A stretch of DNA of 64,000 bases from Bythopirellula goksoeyrii (lineage in GTDB: Bacteria; Planctomycetota; Planctomycetia; Pirellulales; Lacipirellulaceae), in NCBI RefSeq assembly GCF_008065115.1, contig NZ_CP042913.1:3157827-3221826 (forward strand), written 5' to 3'. The notes beneath the pieces were generated by a model. That model was not told where the DNA came from and did no database searches. It saw nothing but the letters and a program-made list of their open reading frames with translations. Position 1 is the stretch's first letter. Each line of letters starts with the position of its first letter. Positions 24,940 to 32,852 of this stretch are shown here, in pieces. A program made the position numbers and the translations under genes.

Positions 24940-26442
24940 TTATTCTTCCTCTGCTGCGTGTTTGTATCCTCCCTTGGCTTTAAAACCGAGGATCATAAGC
25001 AGATAGCAAACAGCCATGGCAGCTGGGATAAGTGCCGTGAAACGAATGGCCATGCGACTACCCATTAAGCCTGCTTCAGCCACTGCTGGACCGTCCTGGT
25101 CGGAATATTGTTTAGCGTCTTGCCACCAGGCATCCAAGCTGCGTAGTTGAGCGAATTTATCGGTATCCCACTCTCCCTGCTCGATTGCGATTTGCTTGTC
25201 GTGTTCCAGCCGAGCGCCTTGATCAGCAATCACACCAACCTTCTGGCCGTCGAGACCCTGAATAGGCTTGAAGAACAGGAACCCTTGCTTCCCTTCGGCT
25301 TGATAGCGTAGGAAAGCTTGGGTTGAGGTCTCTTCCAGCTCTTGCGAGGCAAAGCGGTCCTGCTTGTATCCAATCCCCGGACCACCAAGCAGACCAGCCG
25401 AAGTCATCCCAGCGCACCCAATGAGTGCCATGGCGAGAGTAGCACTGCGAGGAAACTGCTCGCCGATGACCCCCAGCATGGTTGGCCAAAGAAAGGTTTT
25501 ACCCACTGCGTAGACGGTAACAGCAATGACCATCAACAGAATTCCTTCTGCATCACTGATCAGATAGAGCCCCAAAGTTCCGATACATGCACTGACGAAC
25601 AGCAATCCCAGGGAGGAGATGCGATGCACGATCGGACCAGCAAAGAACCTCAAGACGAACATCAAACAAGAGGTGTAGATGAACAGCATGATTCCCTTTT
25701 TGGGATCATCCAAAATGCTGCCAGTAATTTTCGCGATCCAGCTGTCGGTGCCTAATTCGACATATCCGACCATGGCCTGCACGACGATCATGAAGAAGAA
25801 GAACGGCACAAGACAATCCCTAAGCATGCCAGCATAAGAGATCGTGCCTTGCTGCGCTGCTGTCTGGGGGAACCTCTCAACCAAAGCGATGTATCCATAG
25901 ATCACAGCGGGGATCAAGTACAAGGCGAGGAGAATCTCCCACTGGATGCTTCCAACCAATAAGCCGATTAATCCACCTAAAACCAAACCTCCTGGCCATC
26001 CGGCATGCAAAATATTTAAGTAATGCGTCTTGCGTTCCGGATAAATGGCAGAGGTAAGCGGATTGATTACGGCTTCAGCAATGCCATTGCCCACAGCGAA
26101 GATGAATGCCGACCAGAATAGCACTTGATAGGTTGCGTCTTTGCCAGCCGACTCGAATACGGGAGTGGCAAAGAAAAGCATCACGGCTGACACCACCTGG
26201 CAAGCGACCGCCAAGATCATCAGCAATCGATAACCAAGTGCATCAAGCAAGAATCCGGCGATCAGAATCACTAGACCAAAGCCTAGCAACCCACCCCCGG
26301 TGATCTCGCCCAATTCGGTGAAGGTAAATCCATATTGCTCGGACCACGGTTGCAGTAAGGCTCCCCGTACGCCAAACCCCATACCAGCAGTGGCAATCGC
26401 CAAGAAGCCTGCCAACAGTAATTTCCCGCGATTCTCGGCCAT
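24940..26442 (-). CDS. MFS transporter
   Basis: A 500-residue transporter with about 12 hydrophobic helices, starting KLLLAGFLAIATAGMGFGVRG. A cytoplasmic insertion of about 100 residues (GIGYKQDRFASQELEE to WWQDAKQYSDQDGP) sits before the last helix pair, which is unusual for the family. Conserved FGLVILIAGFLLDALGYR resembles the MFS loop 2-3 signature, GFLxDRxGRR, in altered form. I cannot assign a substrate. The gene ends 12 bases from hslU on the opposite strand. Confidence 0.75.
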   Translation of the reverse strand: MAENRGKLLLAGFLAIATAGMGFGVRGALLQPWSEQYGFTFTELGEITGGGLLGFGLVILIAGFLLDALGYRLLMILAVACQVVSAVMLFFATPVFESAGKDATYQVLFWSAFIFAVGNGIAEAVINPLTSAIYPERKTHYLNILHAGWPGGLVLGGLIGLLVGSIQWEILLALYLIPAVIYGYIALVERFPQTAAQQGTISYAGMLRDCLVPFFFFMIVVQAMVGYVELGTDSWIAKITGSILDDPKKGIMLFIYTSCLMFVLRFFAGPIVHRISSLGLLFVSACIGTLGLYLISDAEGILLMVIAVTVYAVGKTFLWPTMLGVIGEQFPRSATLAMALIGCAGMTSAGLLGGPGIGYKQDRFASQELEETSTQAFLRYQAEGKQGFLFFKPIQGLDGQKVGVIADQGARLEHDKQIAIEQGEWDTDKFAQLRSLDAWWQDAKQYSDQDGPAVAEAGLMGSRMAIRFTALIPAAMAVCYLLMILGFKAKGGYKHAAEEE

Positions 26443-26657
26443 GAATTCTCCCAGATAAGTCAGAATTGGTCGTTCATTGAATACTGATAAGCTCGGCCAT
26501 CTTCAGATAGGCGAGTATTGTCATAATCCTGGCCATAAGGAGAAAAACAGGATTGGCTCCCTAGGCAATGATTGGCTGGCAATCTTACCTGCCGAGCTTT
26601 TCCACGGGAAGACCTTCGTGAAATCTCGCAGGAAATTCTCTTCGATTCCGCAAGTAA

Positions 26658-27155
26658 TCAATTAAGCTCTTCCTGCTTGTCAGACAACCGGTTTCTGAGG
26701 ACATGAACCATCATTTCTTGATTTGGTGATTTCGCCGAGACGACGAATTCCCGCTCGTTTTCCCCCAAGACTTCGATCTGTACATTCAACCTCTCCGCAG
26801 GTAAACAACTTTCAAACCGGTCTGCCCATTCGACGAAGGTGATTCCATTACCCTCAAAGTATTCCTCGACGCCAAGTTCCAGGAACTCGTCTTCGTCGCG
26901 TAGTCGGTAGGTATCGAAGTGGTAGATGGGGACTCGACCACCGAGGTATTCGTTTACGAGTACGAAGGTGGGGCTGGTGACCGCATCAGGTGGAACACCC
27001 ATCCCCGCGGCTACTGCCTGGACCAGGCGTGTCTTGCCGGCGCCTAGGGTCCCTATCAGCGCAACGACACAACCGGACGGCAACACTTCGGCAAGCTGCT
27101 GGGCTAATCGCTCGGTGTCTGCTTCACTTTGTGCGAGAAAGCGAAATTCGGTCAA
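26658..27155 (-). CDS. tsaE: tRNA threonylcarbamoyladenosine ATPase TsaE
   Basis: A 165-residue P-loop protein; TsaE powers the TsaBDE complex that makes t6A37 in tRNAs reading ANN codons. Walker A is GTLGAGKT at 35-42, followed by ATSPTF-like VTSPTFVLVNEY, the YHFDTYRL motif and GITFVEWADRFE. The start codon is TTG at 27155, overlapping the thiL stop by 4 bases (TTGA), so the two genes are translationally coupled. The C-terminus extends about 15 residues beyond the core. Confidence 0.92.
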   Translation of the reverse strand: MTEFRFLAQSEADTERLAQQLAEVLPSGCVVALIGTLGAGKTRLVQAVAAGMGVPPDAVTSPTFVLVNEYLGGRVPIYHFDTYRLRDEDEFLELGVEEYFEGNGITFVEWADRFESCLPAERLNVQIEVLGENEREFVVSAKSPNQEMMVHVLRNRLSDKQEELN

Positions 27156-28093
27156 TTGTTGGCCTCGTGTTGGAAACCGAGGGGATTAAGAGTTGTGTAC
27201 GTTCCATCAGATTGTGCCTTCCACAAACCAGGGTTGTCAACAAACTCCCCGATGCAACTTATCGGCACAGCAATGGGCTGAGTAGCAAGCAGCTTTGAGG
27301 CCTCAGCAGGCGGAACGGCCAACAAGAGTTCAAAATCCTCGCCGTCGCCAAGCGCATGCTCTAAAGGCGACTTACCTGAGGTCTTACTCATCTGATTGGC
27401 GGCGAGTGAAATCGGAATCTGATCTATATCAAACACAATGCCACAACCACTGGCAGTTGCGAGGCGAGAGGCATCTAGCGTTAGTCCGTCGGAGATGTCG
27501 ATGCCCGCGTGGAGTTCGTACTGATCATGGAGCAGCAGGGCTTCCTCCACACGCGGCTCCACTTGCAGATGTCTTCCTAAGATGCTGCCTCCTAAACAGC
27601 CAGTAACGAGTAACTTGTCGCCTATCTGAGCGCCTGAGCGAGCAAGAGGTCCTTGGGAGGTCGCCTCTCCAATTGCCGTGATGCTGATTGCCAGATCGCC
27701 CTCCCAGGTATTGGTGTCACCACCGGCAATGGTCACGCCATGTTTCTCAGCAAGCGGCAACATTCCACGATACAATTCGATTGCCAATTCCAGCGGCGAG
27801 TTGTTTTTCGTCCCGGCTCGCGGCAAGACTATGGACACAAATGCGGCAATCGGCTTGGCAGCCATCGCTGCCAGGTCGCTTAGATTGACTCCCAATGCCT
27901 TGTGCCCGACCAACTTTGGGTCCACTTCATCGATGAGAAAATCGACGCCATCGGTGAGTAAGTCGGTGGTCACCACGAGTGGTGTCTTGGTTGGCTTTAG
28001 TACAGCAGCGTCGTCCCCCAGTCCTATCTCACAGCAGAGGCCAGCCGGCAGGTTTTCCTCCAACCAGTCAAAAAGATCCGCTTCTAAGGACAT
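27152..28093 (-). CDS. thiL: Thiamine-monophosphate kinase ThiL
   Basis: A 313-residue kinase that phosphorylates thiamine monophosphate to thiamine diphosphate, the last step of thiamine synthesis. The start at 28093 (MSLEADLFDWLEE) is supported by GAGGTAGG a few bases upstream; an upstream ATG at 28120 lacks support. Family motifs: IGLGDDAAVL, VTTDLLTDGVDF, LSDLAAMAAKP, IAGGDTNTW, DISDGLTLDASRLA and LGDGEDFELLLAV. Length fits. The stop overlaps the tsaE start. Confidence 0.93.
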   Translation of the reverse strand: MSLEADLFDWLEENLPAGLCCEIGLGDDAAVLKPTKTPLVVTTDLLTDGVDFLIDEVDPKLVGHKALGVNLSDLAAMAAKPIAAFVSIVLPRAGTKNNSPLELAIELYRGMLPLAEKHGVTIAGGDTNTWEGDLAISITAIGEATSQGPLARSGAQIGDKLLVTGCLGGSILGRHLQVEPRVEEALLLHDQYELHAGIDISDGLTLDASRLATASGCGIVFDIDQIPISLAANQMSKTSGKSPLEHALGDGEDFELLLAVPPAEASKLLATQPIAVPISCIGEFVDNPGLWKAQSDGTYTTLNPLGFQHEANN

Positions 28094-28316
28094 GGGATAC
28101 CTACCTCGCTTCCAAAGCACGCAAACTACCTAAATCAACAATGTTTTGCAGGTTTCCTGTCAGATTATCAGCCAACCTTACTTTCAACTGCTTGCAAACA
28201 GCCGAGGGCGGTATTAACGTGACGCATATCGGGGCGAGCGAAACGCCAGTTAGATTTCGCAACCTCCTCCTATTCTCAGCGAAACGTTCTCCTTTGCAAC
28301 TGCTGAGAAGGAGCAA

Positions 28317-28553
28317 GTGAAAGGGAATTCAGCGCGCGTGTTGGTCGTTTCCCGAAAAGTTGGCGAACGGATTTTGATCGGCGACGAAATTGCCGTCACG
28401 GTGATCAAGGTCGGCAGCGGCGGAGTTCGCATCGGCATCGAAGCTCCGAAAGAGCTACCGGTGGTGCGCGAAGAACTCGCGATTCAACTACAGCAGGCTG
28501 AGCAATTGGCTATTGAAAATGCCCGCCAGCTGGCAGGGGATAGCGAGTCTTAA
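28317..28553 (+). CDS. csrA: Carbon storage regulator CsrA
   Basis: A 78-residue RNA-binding regulator if started at the GTG at 28317, which sits three bases after AAGGAG (28308-28313). The body starting VLVVSRKVGERILIGDEI, with IKVGSGGVRIGIEAPKE and VVREEL, is the full CsrA fold; family members usually begin MLVLSRK, which would match the GTG at 28338 and a 71-residue protein. CsrA dimers bind GGA sites in mRNA leaders and change translation or stability, often in flagellar and carbon metabolism control. No flagellar or sigma-factor gene is nearby; murB and ftsQ are on the opposite strand. Confidence 0.9.
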   Translation: MKGNSARVLVVSRKVGERILIGDEIAVTVIKVGSGGVRIGIEAPKELPVVREELAIQLQQAEQLAIENARQLAGDSES

Positions 28554-28631
28554 ACCTTAATCTCATTGCTCAATTCTCCATAGAACACTAAGTCTCGTTC
28601 CCATTCTTGGGCATTCGATTCTAGTCGTTGG

Positions 28632-29624
28632 TCATTTTACGACCGGTGTTTCTTCCGTAGCAGGAGATTCTTTCTTCACCGTTCTTGGTTCTACCTCCTT
28701 CCTGACCGTTCGAGGTGTGACCGAGAGTTGATTGCGCACATCGACAACCTCGGGACTATGTACTGAGTCGAGGGGACCGATATCGGCAACGCAGGATCGT
28801 AACCGCTCAAGTTTTGCAGTGAAGTCATCTTCCCCTGGTGGCGCTTGGGCCGGCGCCGCACCCCACACGACTCGCGTTCCACCGCGCGTCATCAAGTCAT
28901 AGACATAGTAGCGATGCTCATCCAGGATTTCAGGCCGTGTTGAAGGGAGGATGTCGACGAGTGAGAGTTGTTCCCAAACATCCGACAGACGCATAGCTAG
29001 ATCCGCGGCGCCGGTCACTCTCAGATCGTCCCAGCGCTGTCCGACGGGGGGACGCTCCACTACGTTTTGGATGCGGGGCAAATACCGTTTGTATAATTCA
29101 GGTACATCTTTGCTAGGAAGATGGACCGCCTGCTGATCTACCGGAACCAGCAGCATTCCTTGCGGACTCGACATCTCCACGACGGCAACCGGTTTACGGT
29201 AGGTGACTTCGACATGAACCCCATCGGGATAGAGTTTTCTTATTTTTACAACCGAAGCGATCCATGGATGCAAGACAAAGGCATCTTCCACGACACTCAT
29301 GAACGAATCGTCCAGGGTCGAGAGGCGCCCGTTCAGGCCGGTATTGTGTACTACTTCGGAACAGACATCGGCAGCGATCCATTCGGGGGGAGGAGTCGCC
29401 GTGATCCGTTCCGCGCTGAGCAAATATGGCGGGCGATGAATGATTGATGGCGCAACTTGCTGCCAGACTTTGGTCATTCCCCATCCCATGAGACCCACAA
29501 CCAACAGAGCAATTACGACCCGTAACCGGGACACGAAGAGCGTCTTGACTCGAACCAAAGGGGATCGGGAAGCCGTAGCATCGGCTGGATTGGCAGCTTT
29601 TCTTTTTTTCCTGACAGTGGCCAC
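28632..29624 (-). CDS. ftsQ: FtsQ/POTRA-type cell-division-like protein
   Basis: A 330-residue protein. The start is fixed by AAGGAGGT at 29638-29631 and a GTG at 29624-29622, seven bases from the core SD; a longer frame upstream would run into murB. After a basic cytoplasmic N-terminus (RKKRKAANPAD) there is one transmembrane helix near residues 37-55, then a POTRA-like beta domain with HPWIASVVKIRKLYPDGVHV and the VTYRKPVAVVEM strand typical of FtsQ. The C-terminus is a Pro/Thr/Glu-rich tail. In other bacteria FtsQ links FtsB/FtsL to the septal synthase. It follows murB by 37 bases in a remnant of the cell-wall and division cluster. Confidence 0.72.
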   Translation of the reverse strand: MATVRKKRKAANPADATASRSPLVRVKTLFVSRLRVVIALLVVGLMGWGMTKVWQQVAPSIIHRPPYLLSAERITATPPPEWIAADVCSEVVHNTGLNGRLSTLDDSFMSVVEDAFVLHPWIASVVKIRKLYPDGVHVEVTYRKPVAVVEMSSPQGMLLVPVDQQAVHLPSKDVPELYKRYLPRIQNVVERPPVGQRWDDLRVTGAADLAMRLSDVWEQLSLVDILPSTRPEILDEHRYYVYDLMTRGGTRVVWGAAPAQAPPGEDDFTAKLERLRSCVADIGPLDSVHSPEVVDVRNQLSVTPRTVRKEVEPRTVKKESPATEETPVVK

Positions 29625-29661
29625 TCGAACACCTCCTTGCGCTCGGTCGCTGGTGTAGAAC

Positions 29662-30540
29662 TCACCAGATTTCCAGTTCAGTCTCCAACTCGACGCCAAG
29701 CCGTTCGGCAACTCGGCTGCGGATCGTGTCGATGAGGCGCAGCACATCCTGGCTTGTGGCCTCTTCTCCGGCGACGATAAAGTTTGCATGGCGCTGGCTC
29801 ACTTCGACGGCACCCACTCGGGTTCCTTTGAGGCCCGCCTGGTCGATCAACATACCGGCACTCATCCCTCGCGGATTCTTAAACACGGAAGCCACGTTCT
29901 GATGCGATAGCGGTTGGCCTGCTTTCTTGACGATCCACTGCTTTTGCATTCGTTTGGTGAGTTGTTCCGGATCATCCTCTTCGAGCAGAAAATCAGCACT
30001 GAGAATTACCAACTCGTCCAAGCTGCTCTGGCGGTAGGCGAAGACTAAATCTTCGCGATCTCGTTGAAAGAGTTCTCCAGCACGCGTCATCACGGTCGCC
30101 CGACACGCCCACTGACCAATATCTCCCGCACGACTGCCAGAGTTTCCGTGCAGGGCACCCCCTATCGATCCAGGAATGCCTACCAGGGGCTCCAAACCGG
30201 CCAGTCCAGCACGTACCGATTCGCTAATTGCATGGGCCAACTTCGCCCCGCCACCTGCGGTCAGCTGGTTGCCGCGGATACTTAGCTCGGCAAAGTCGCC
30301 CTTGGCGAGACTGAGCACCATGCCGGGAACGCCGTCATCTCGGACCAAGATATTGGAACCGCCCCCAAGTATGCGGATGGGGACTTCCTCCTCGCGGCAA
30401 CGGCGCACGAGGGCTGCCAATTGGTCGACCGAGCTCGGTTCGGCAAAAAAAGCCGCGGGTCCACCAATCTTGAGCCAGGTACGGTGAGCAATCGGCTCAC
30501 TCGTACGGACGATTTTTTCGAAACCACTTACCAGTGTCAT
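29662..30540 (-). CDS. murB: UDP-N-acetylmuramate dehydrogenase MurB
   Basis: A 292-residue FAD enzyme that reduces the enolpyruvyl group made by MurA to give UDP-N-acetylmuramate. FAD-binding segments RTWLKIGGPA, ILGGGSNILVRD, and GIPGSIGGALHGNSG match the family, as do AYRQS, the catalytic-serine segment NVASVFKNP and the C-terminal acidic ELEIW. It is of the shorter type II layout. The gene begins the murB-ftsQ pair; it supports peptidoglycan synthesis in this organism, once thought missing in planctomycetes. Confidence 0.93.
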   Translation of the reverse strand: MTLVSGFEKIVRTSEPIAHRTWLKIGGPAAFFAEPSSVDQLAALVRRCREEEVPIRILGGGSNILVRDDGVPGMVLSLAKGDFAELSIRGNQLTAGGGAKLAHAISESVRAGLAGLEPLVGIPGSIGGALHGNSGSRAGDIGQWACRATVMTRAGELFQRDREDLVFAYRQSSLDELVILSADFLLEEDDPEQLTKRMQKQWIVKKAGQPLSHQNVASVFKNPRGMSAGMLIDQAGLKGTRVGAVEVSQRHANFIVAGEEATSQDVLRLIDTIRSRVAERLGVELETELEIW

Positions 30541-30894
30541 TGCAGATTAAACCTTAAAAAAGCTGGCTTTATGGTGACTTATTTGCCGCTGTTCGTCAAT
30601 TCGTTCCAGGCGGACCTGCCAAGAAATCCCGATCGGCTCGGAACTCTCCTACTATCTTCGGCAATTCGACAGGTTTGGCATAAAACCTGACCAATTTGGA
30701 GCCGATCAGGTAAAACAAGTGCCAAAACGAGGCGAAATTTTTGTCGGAACTTGCCGAATCTGCTCAAGGGGTGGGAAATCGCCCCGCTCGATGGGGAAGT
30801 TAGTGGTTCCGGGCTTGGGAGTGAGCCAAGCAAGTTCTTCGAGGGTGCCTACAGGTCCCGTCTACACTTATAGATATCTCAAACTGAAAAGGAG

Positions 30895-31059
30895 AACCAC
30901 GGATTGCACGAATTTCACGGATAAGTTGAGACGAAACCGTACATTTATTCATCGAGTAGGTTTGAGCAGATGGTGGGTGTGATTTTGAACAATCGAATGA
31001 ATTTCGTCCCGTTTTCGTGGGACTTGCTCTATCCGAGAAATCCGTGCTATCCGTGGTTT
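30895..31059. repeat. Inverted-repeat element (MITE-like)
   Basis: Two termini of about 29 bases are reverse complements with three mismatches: 30895-30924 and 31030-31059. They are built of short CACGGAT words (ACCACGGATT / AATCCGTG). About 105 bases of unrelated sequence separate them. The unit has no gene, and words of the type ATCCGTGGTT are dispersed in many environmental bacterial genomes, so this is probably a copy of such a repeat family. Confidence 0.6.
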
Positions 31060-31678
31060 CCGTAGTTTTGCTTTTCACTTTGAGTTAATATGCGGGAGGA
31101 ACTAACGTGGCGTGGTAGCGATTTTGGGTCAGGACATGGGTGACGCTCATGTTCATTGGGCATTGGAAATTCGTCATTCCTTAGTTGCGCGTGCAGTGTA
31201 AAGTTCACGATTCTATCTCGGTCCTGCGCACCGAAGGTGGTCTCTTGGCACCACACATTCTGTCGCAATCTTTTTTCACAAAACAAAACCCCCTCTCGTT
31301 GCTCCGGTTCGTTGGGCTTCAACTCGTTGGCCGATCAAGACTTACACGAATCATGTTGCCTGCCGCGCGGCGGGGTTTTGTAAACACAACTCCACCGAAC
31401 TAGCCGCTACTTGCTCGTCCAAATCGCCAAACTCGTTCAGCGCGCAGTCCTAGCCAGAGCAAACCCGCAAGACCTTGCGGGCGGTGGCGAGTTCCTATCA
31501 CGGATCGCACGCTCCATTATAAAACTGCCAGGAAGAAATTCCACAACGGTTTTTGTGCCATCTATGGATGCCGCATGTGTCATTCGGATTTTGTGGACGC
31601 GATTGCCATGCGATTGCAAGATGAAGATACCGACGGCAACCTGGGAAGAAAACGCGGAAGAACTATTTTTCAAAAACA

Positions 31679-31687
31679 GTTCTGCCC
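31679..31687. repeat. Left target-site duplication (GTTCTGCCC)
   Basis: The nine bases immediately left of the left terminal repeat are identical to 32666-32674, immediately right of the right one. Confidence 0.9.
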
Positions 31688-32665
31688 GGCTCTGTAGAAA
31701 ACATCCCGTGCTAGCTAAACATTGACGCAGGCGGCACTCGTATAGAGTGCATGTCAGTTACCAGTAAGTCTCCGATTCAAGTCGTGTTGGCCGCGCTTGC
31801 TACTGCGCGTCGTGGGCTGCCTGCCTATTCTCACATTTGTAGCCCCAAGACATTCACCCAGCATCAGCTGTTTGCCTGCCTTGTTCTGAAGAACTTCCTT
31901 AAGACCGACTATCGAGGCGTGGTTGACCATTTAGTCGATCATTCGAATCTGGTGGAGTTACTAGAATTAACCAGGATTCCTCACTTTACGACACTTCAAA
32001 AGGCGTCGCGTCGACTCTTGGCGGCTGACAAAGCCAAACGTCTGATGGACGCCACCGTCCGACAACAAATGGGGCGACGGAAGCGGGTAAGTTCGGCGGC
32101 GATTGATTCCACTGGATTGCAATGCGGAACAGCAAGCGCCTACTTCGTTCGCCGTCGCAAAAAAGTCGAAAGTCCCTGGAAAACCGTGGTTTATCACAAC
32201 TATCCCAAGTTGGGCATTGTTTGTGACACCAGCAATCACTTCATCCTGGCATTCCAAGCTGGTCGCGGACCACGACCTGACATAGACGAGTTCCGTCCGC
32301 TAGTTGCTGATGCCTTGAAACGAGTGCGGCTCTCTCTGATGACTGCCGACGCCGGTTACGATTCGGAGCCCAATCACCAATTCGCCCGCGATGGACACGG
32401 CATCCGTACGGTCATCCCTCCCAAGCATGGCAGGCCGACTAAAAAGCCAGCCAGAGGTCACTACCGTCGCTTAATGCAAACCCGCTTTGATCGAGAAATC
32501 TATCGAAATCGGGTGCAAGTCGAGACCGTGATGTCGATGATCAAGAGAAGGCAGGGATCCCACGTACGTGGGCACAAATATTGGAGCCAATGTCGAGACC
32601 TAAGATTGATCGCACTCACCCACAACATCATGATTCTTGTGCTTGTTGAGGTTTTCTACAGAGCC
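31688..32665 (+). mobile_element. IS5/IS903-like insertion sequence, 978 bp
   Basis: A complete insertion sequence. The ends are perfect 15-base inverted repeats, GGCTCTGTAGAAAAC at 31688-31702 and its complement at 32651-32665, each flanked by the direct repeat GTTCTGCCC (31679-31687 and 32666-32674), a 9-base target duplication. The end sequence resembles the IS903 terminus as I remember it (GGCTTTGTTGAATAA), and 9-base duplications fit the IS903 subgroup of IS5. Element length, a DDE transposase and intact ends indicate a recent insertion into non-coding DNA. Confidence 0.88.
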
Positions 32666-32731
32666 GTTCTGCCCCGTTTTTCTCTCCTGACGGAAGCCAC
32701 GGCTAAGTACAGCGGTTTAGCACGGGTATGA
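31751..32731 (+). CDS. DDE transposase of the IS5/IS903-like element
   Basis: A 326-residue frame with catalytic residues Asp119 (AIDSTGLQ), Asp200 (MTADAGYDS) and Glu258 (RNRVQVETVMSMIKRR), the DDE triad of IS5-type transposases. It starts 63 bases inside the element. Codons 1-305 lie inside the element; the right inverted repeat is part of the gene and the last 21 codons and stop come from flanking DNA. A 305-residue core is close to the length of IS903 transposase. So the annotated C-terminus is probably not native to the family. Confidence 0.85.
   Translation: MSVTSKSPIQVVLAALATARRGLPAYSHICSPKTFTQHQLFACLVLKNFLKTDYRGVVDHLVDHSNLVELLELTRIPHFTTLQKASRRLLAADKAKRLMDATVRQQMGRRKRVSSAAIDSTGLQCGTASAYFVRRRKKVESPWKTVVYHNYPKLGIVCDTSNHFILAFQAGRGPRPDIDEFRPLVADALKRVRLSLMTADAGYDSEPNHQFARDGHGIRTVIPPKHGRPTKKPARGHYRRLMQTRFDREIYRNRVQVETVMSMIKRRQGSHVRGHKYWSQCRDLRLIALTHNIMILVLVEVFYRAVLPRFSLLTEATAKYSGLARV
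32666..32674. repeat. Right target-site duplication (GTTCTGCCC)
   Basis: Copy of 31679-31687, abutting the right inverted repeat of the insertion sequence. Confidence 0.9.
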
Positions 32732-32765
32732 TGGTTTGATCTCAGGTATGATGGTTTGATCTCAG
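32726..32765. repeat. Tandem 20-base repeat
   Basis: GTATGATGGTTTGATCTCAG occurs twice in direct succession, 32726-32745 and 32746-32765, with no mismatch. It lies between the two transposons and may mark the left edge of the IS110-type element or a duplicated target. Confidence 0.85.
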
Positions 32766-32852
32766 AGAATTACTCTTCTGGAGAACTTCGGCAATCTGGA
32801 ATGCTATTGGGATGGAGTTACACCTTCCACCCCCCTATTGAGGAGAATCCCG

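Larger units (their letters stand above)
30541..31687. other. Gene-poor stretch left of the IS element
   Basis: Over 1.1 kb with no gene that I can support. It holds an inverted-repeat element at 30895-31059 and a 7-bp stem hairpin (CCCGCAA / TTGCGGG) at 31464-31481. Several small open frames exist but have biased, patternless sequences with no recognisable domain or ribosome binding site. Confidence 0.5.

Noticed and set aside
31411-31725. 104-codon frame running into the insertion sequence
   Set aside because: It crosses the element boundary at 31688, so its end is created by the insertion, and it has no family resemblance.
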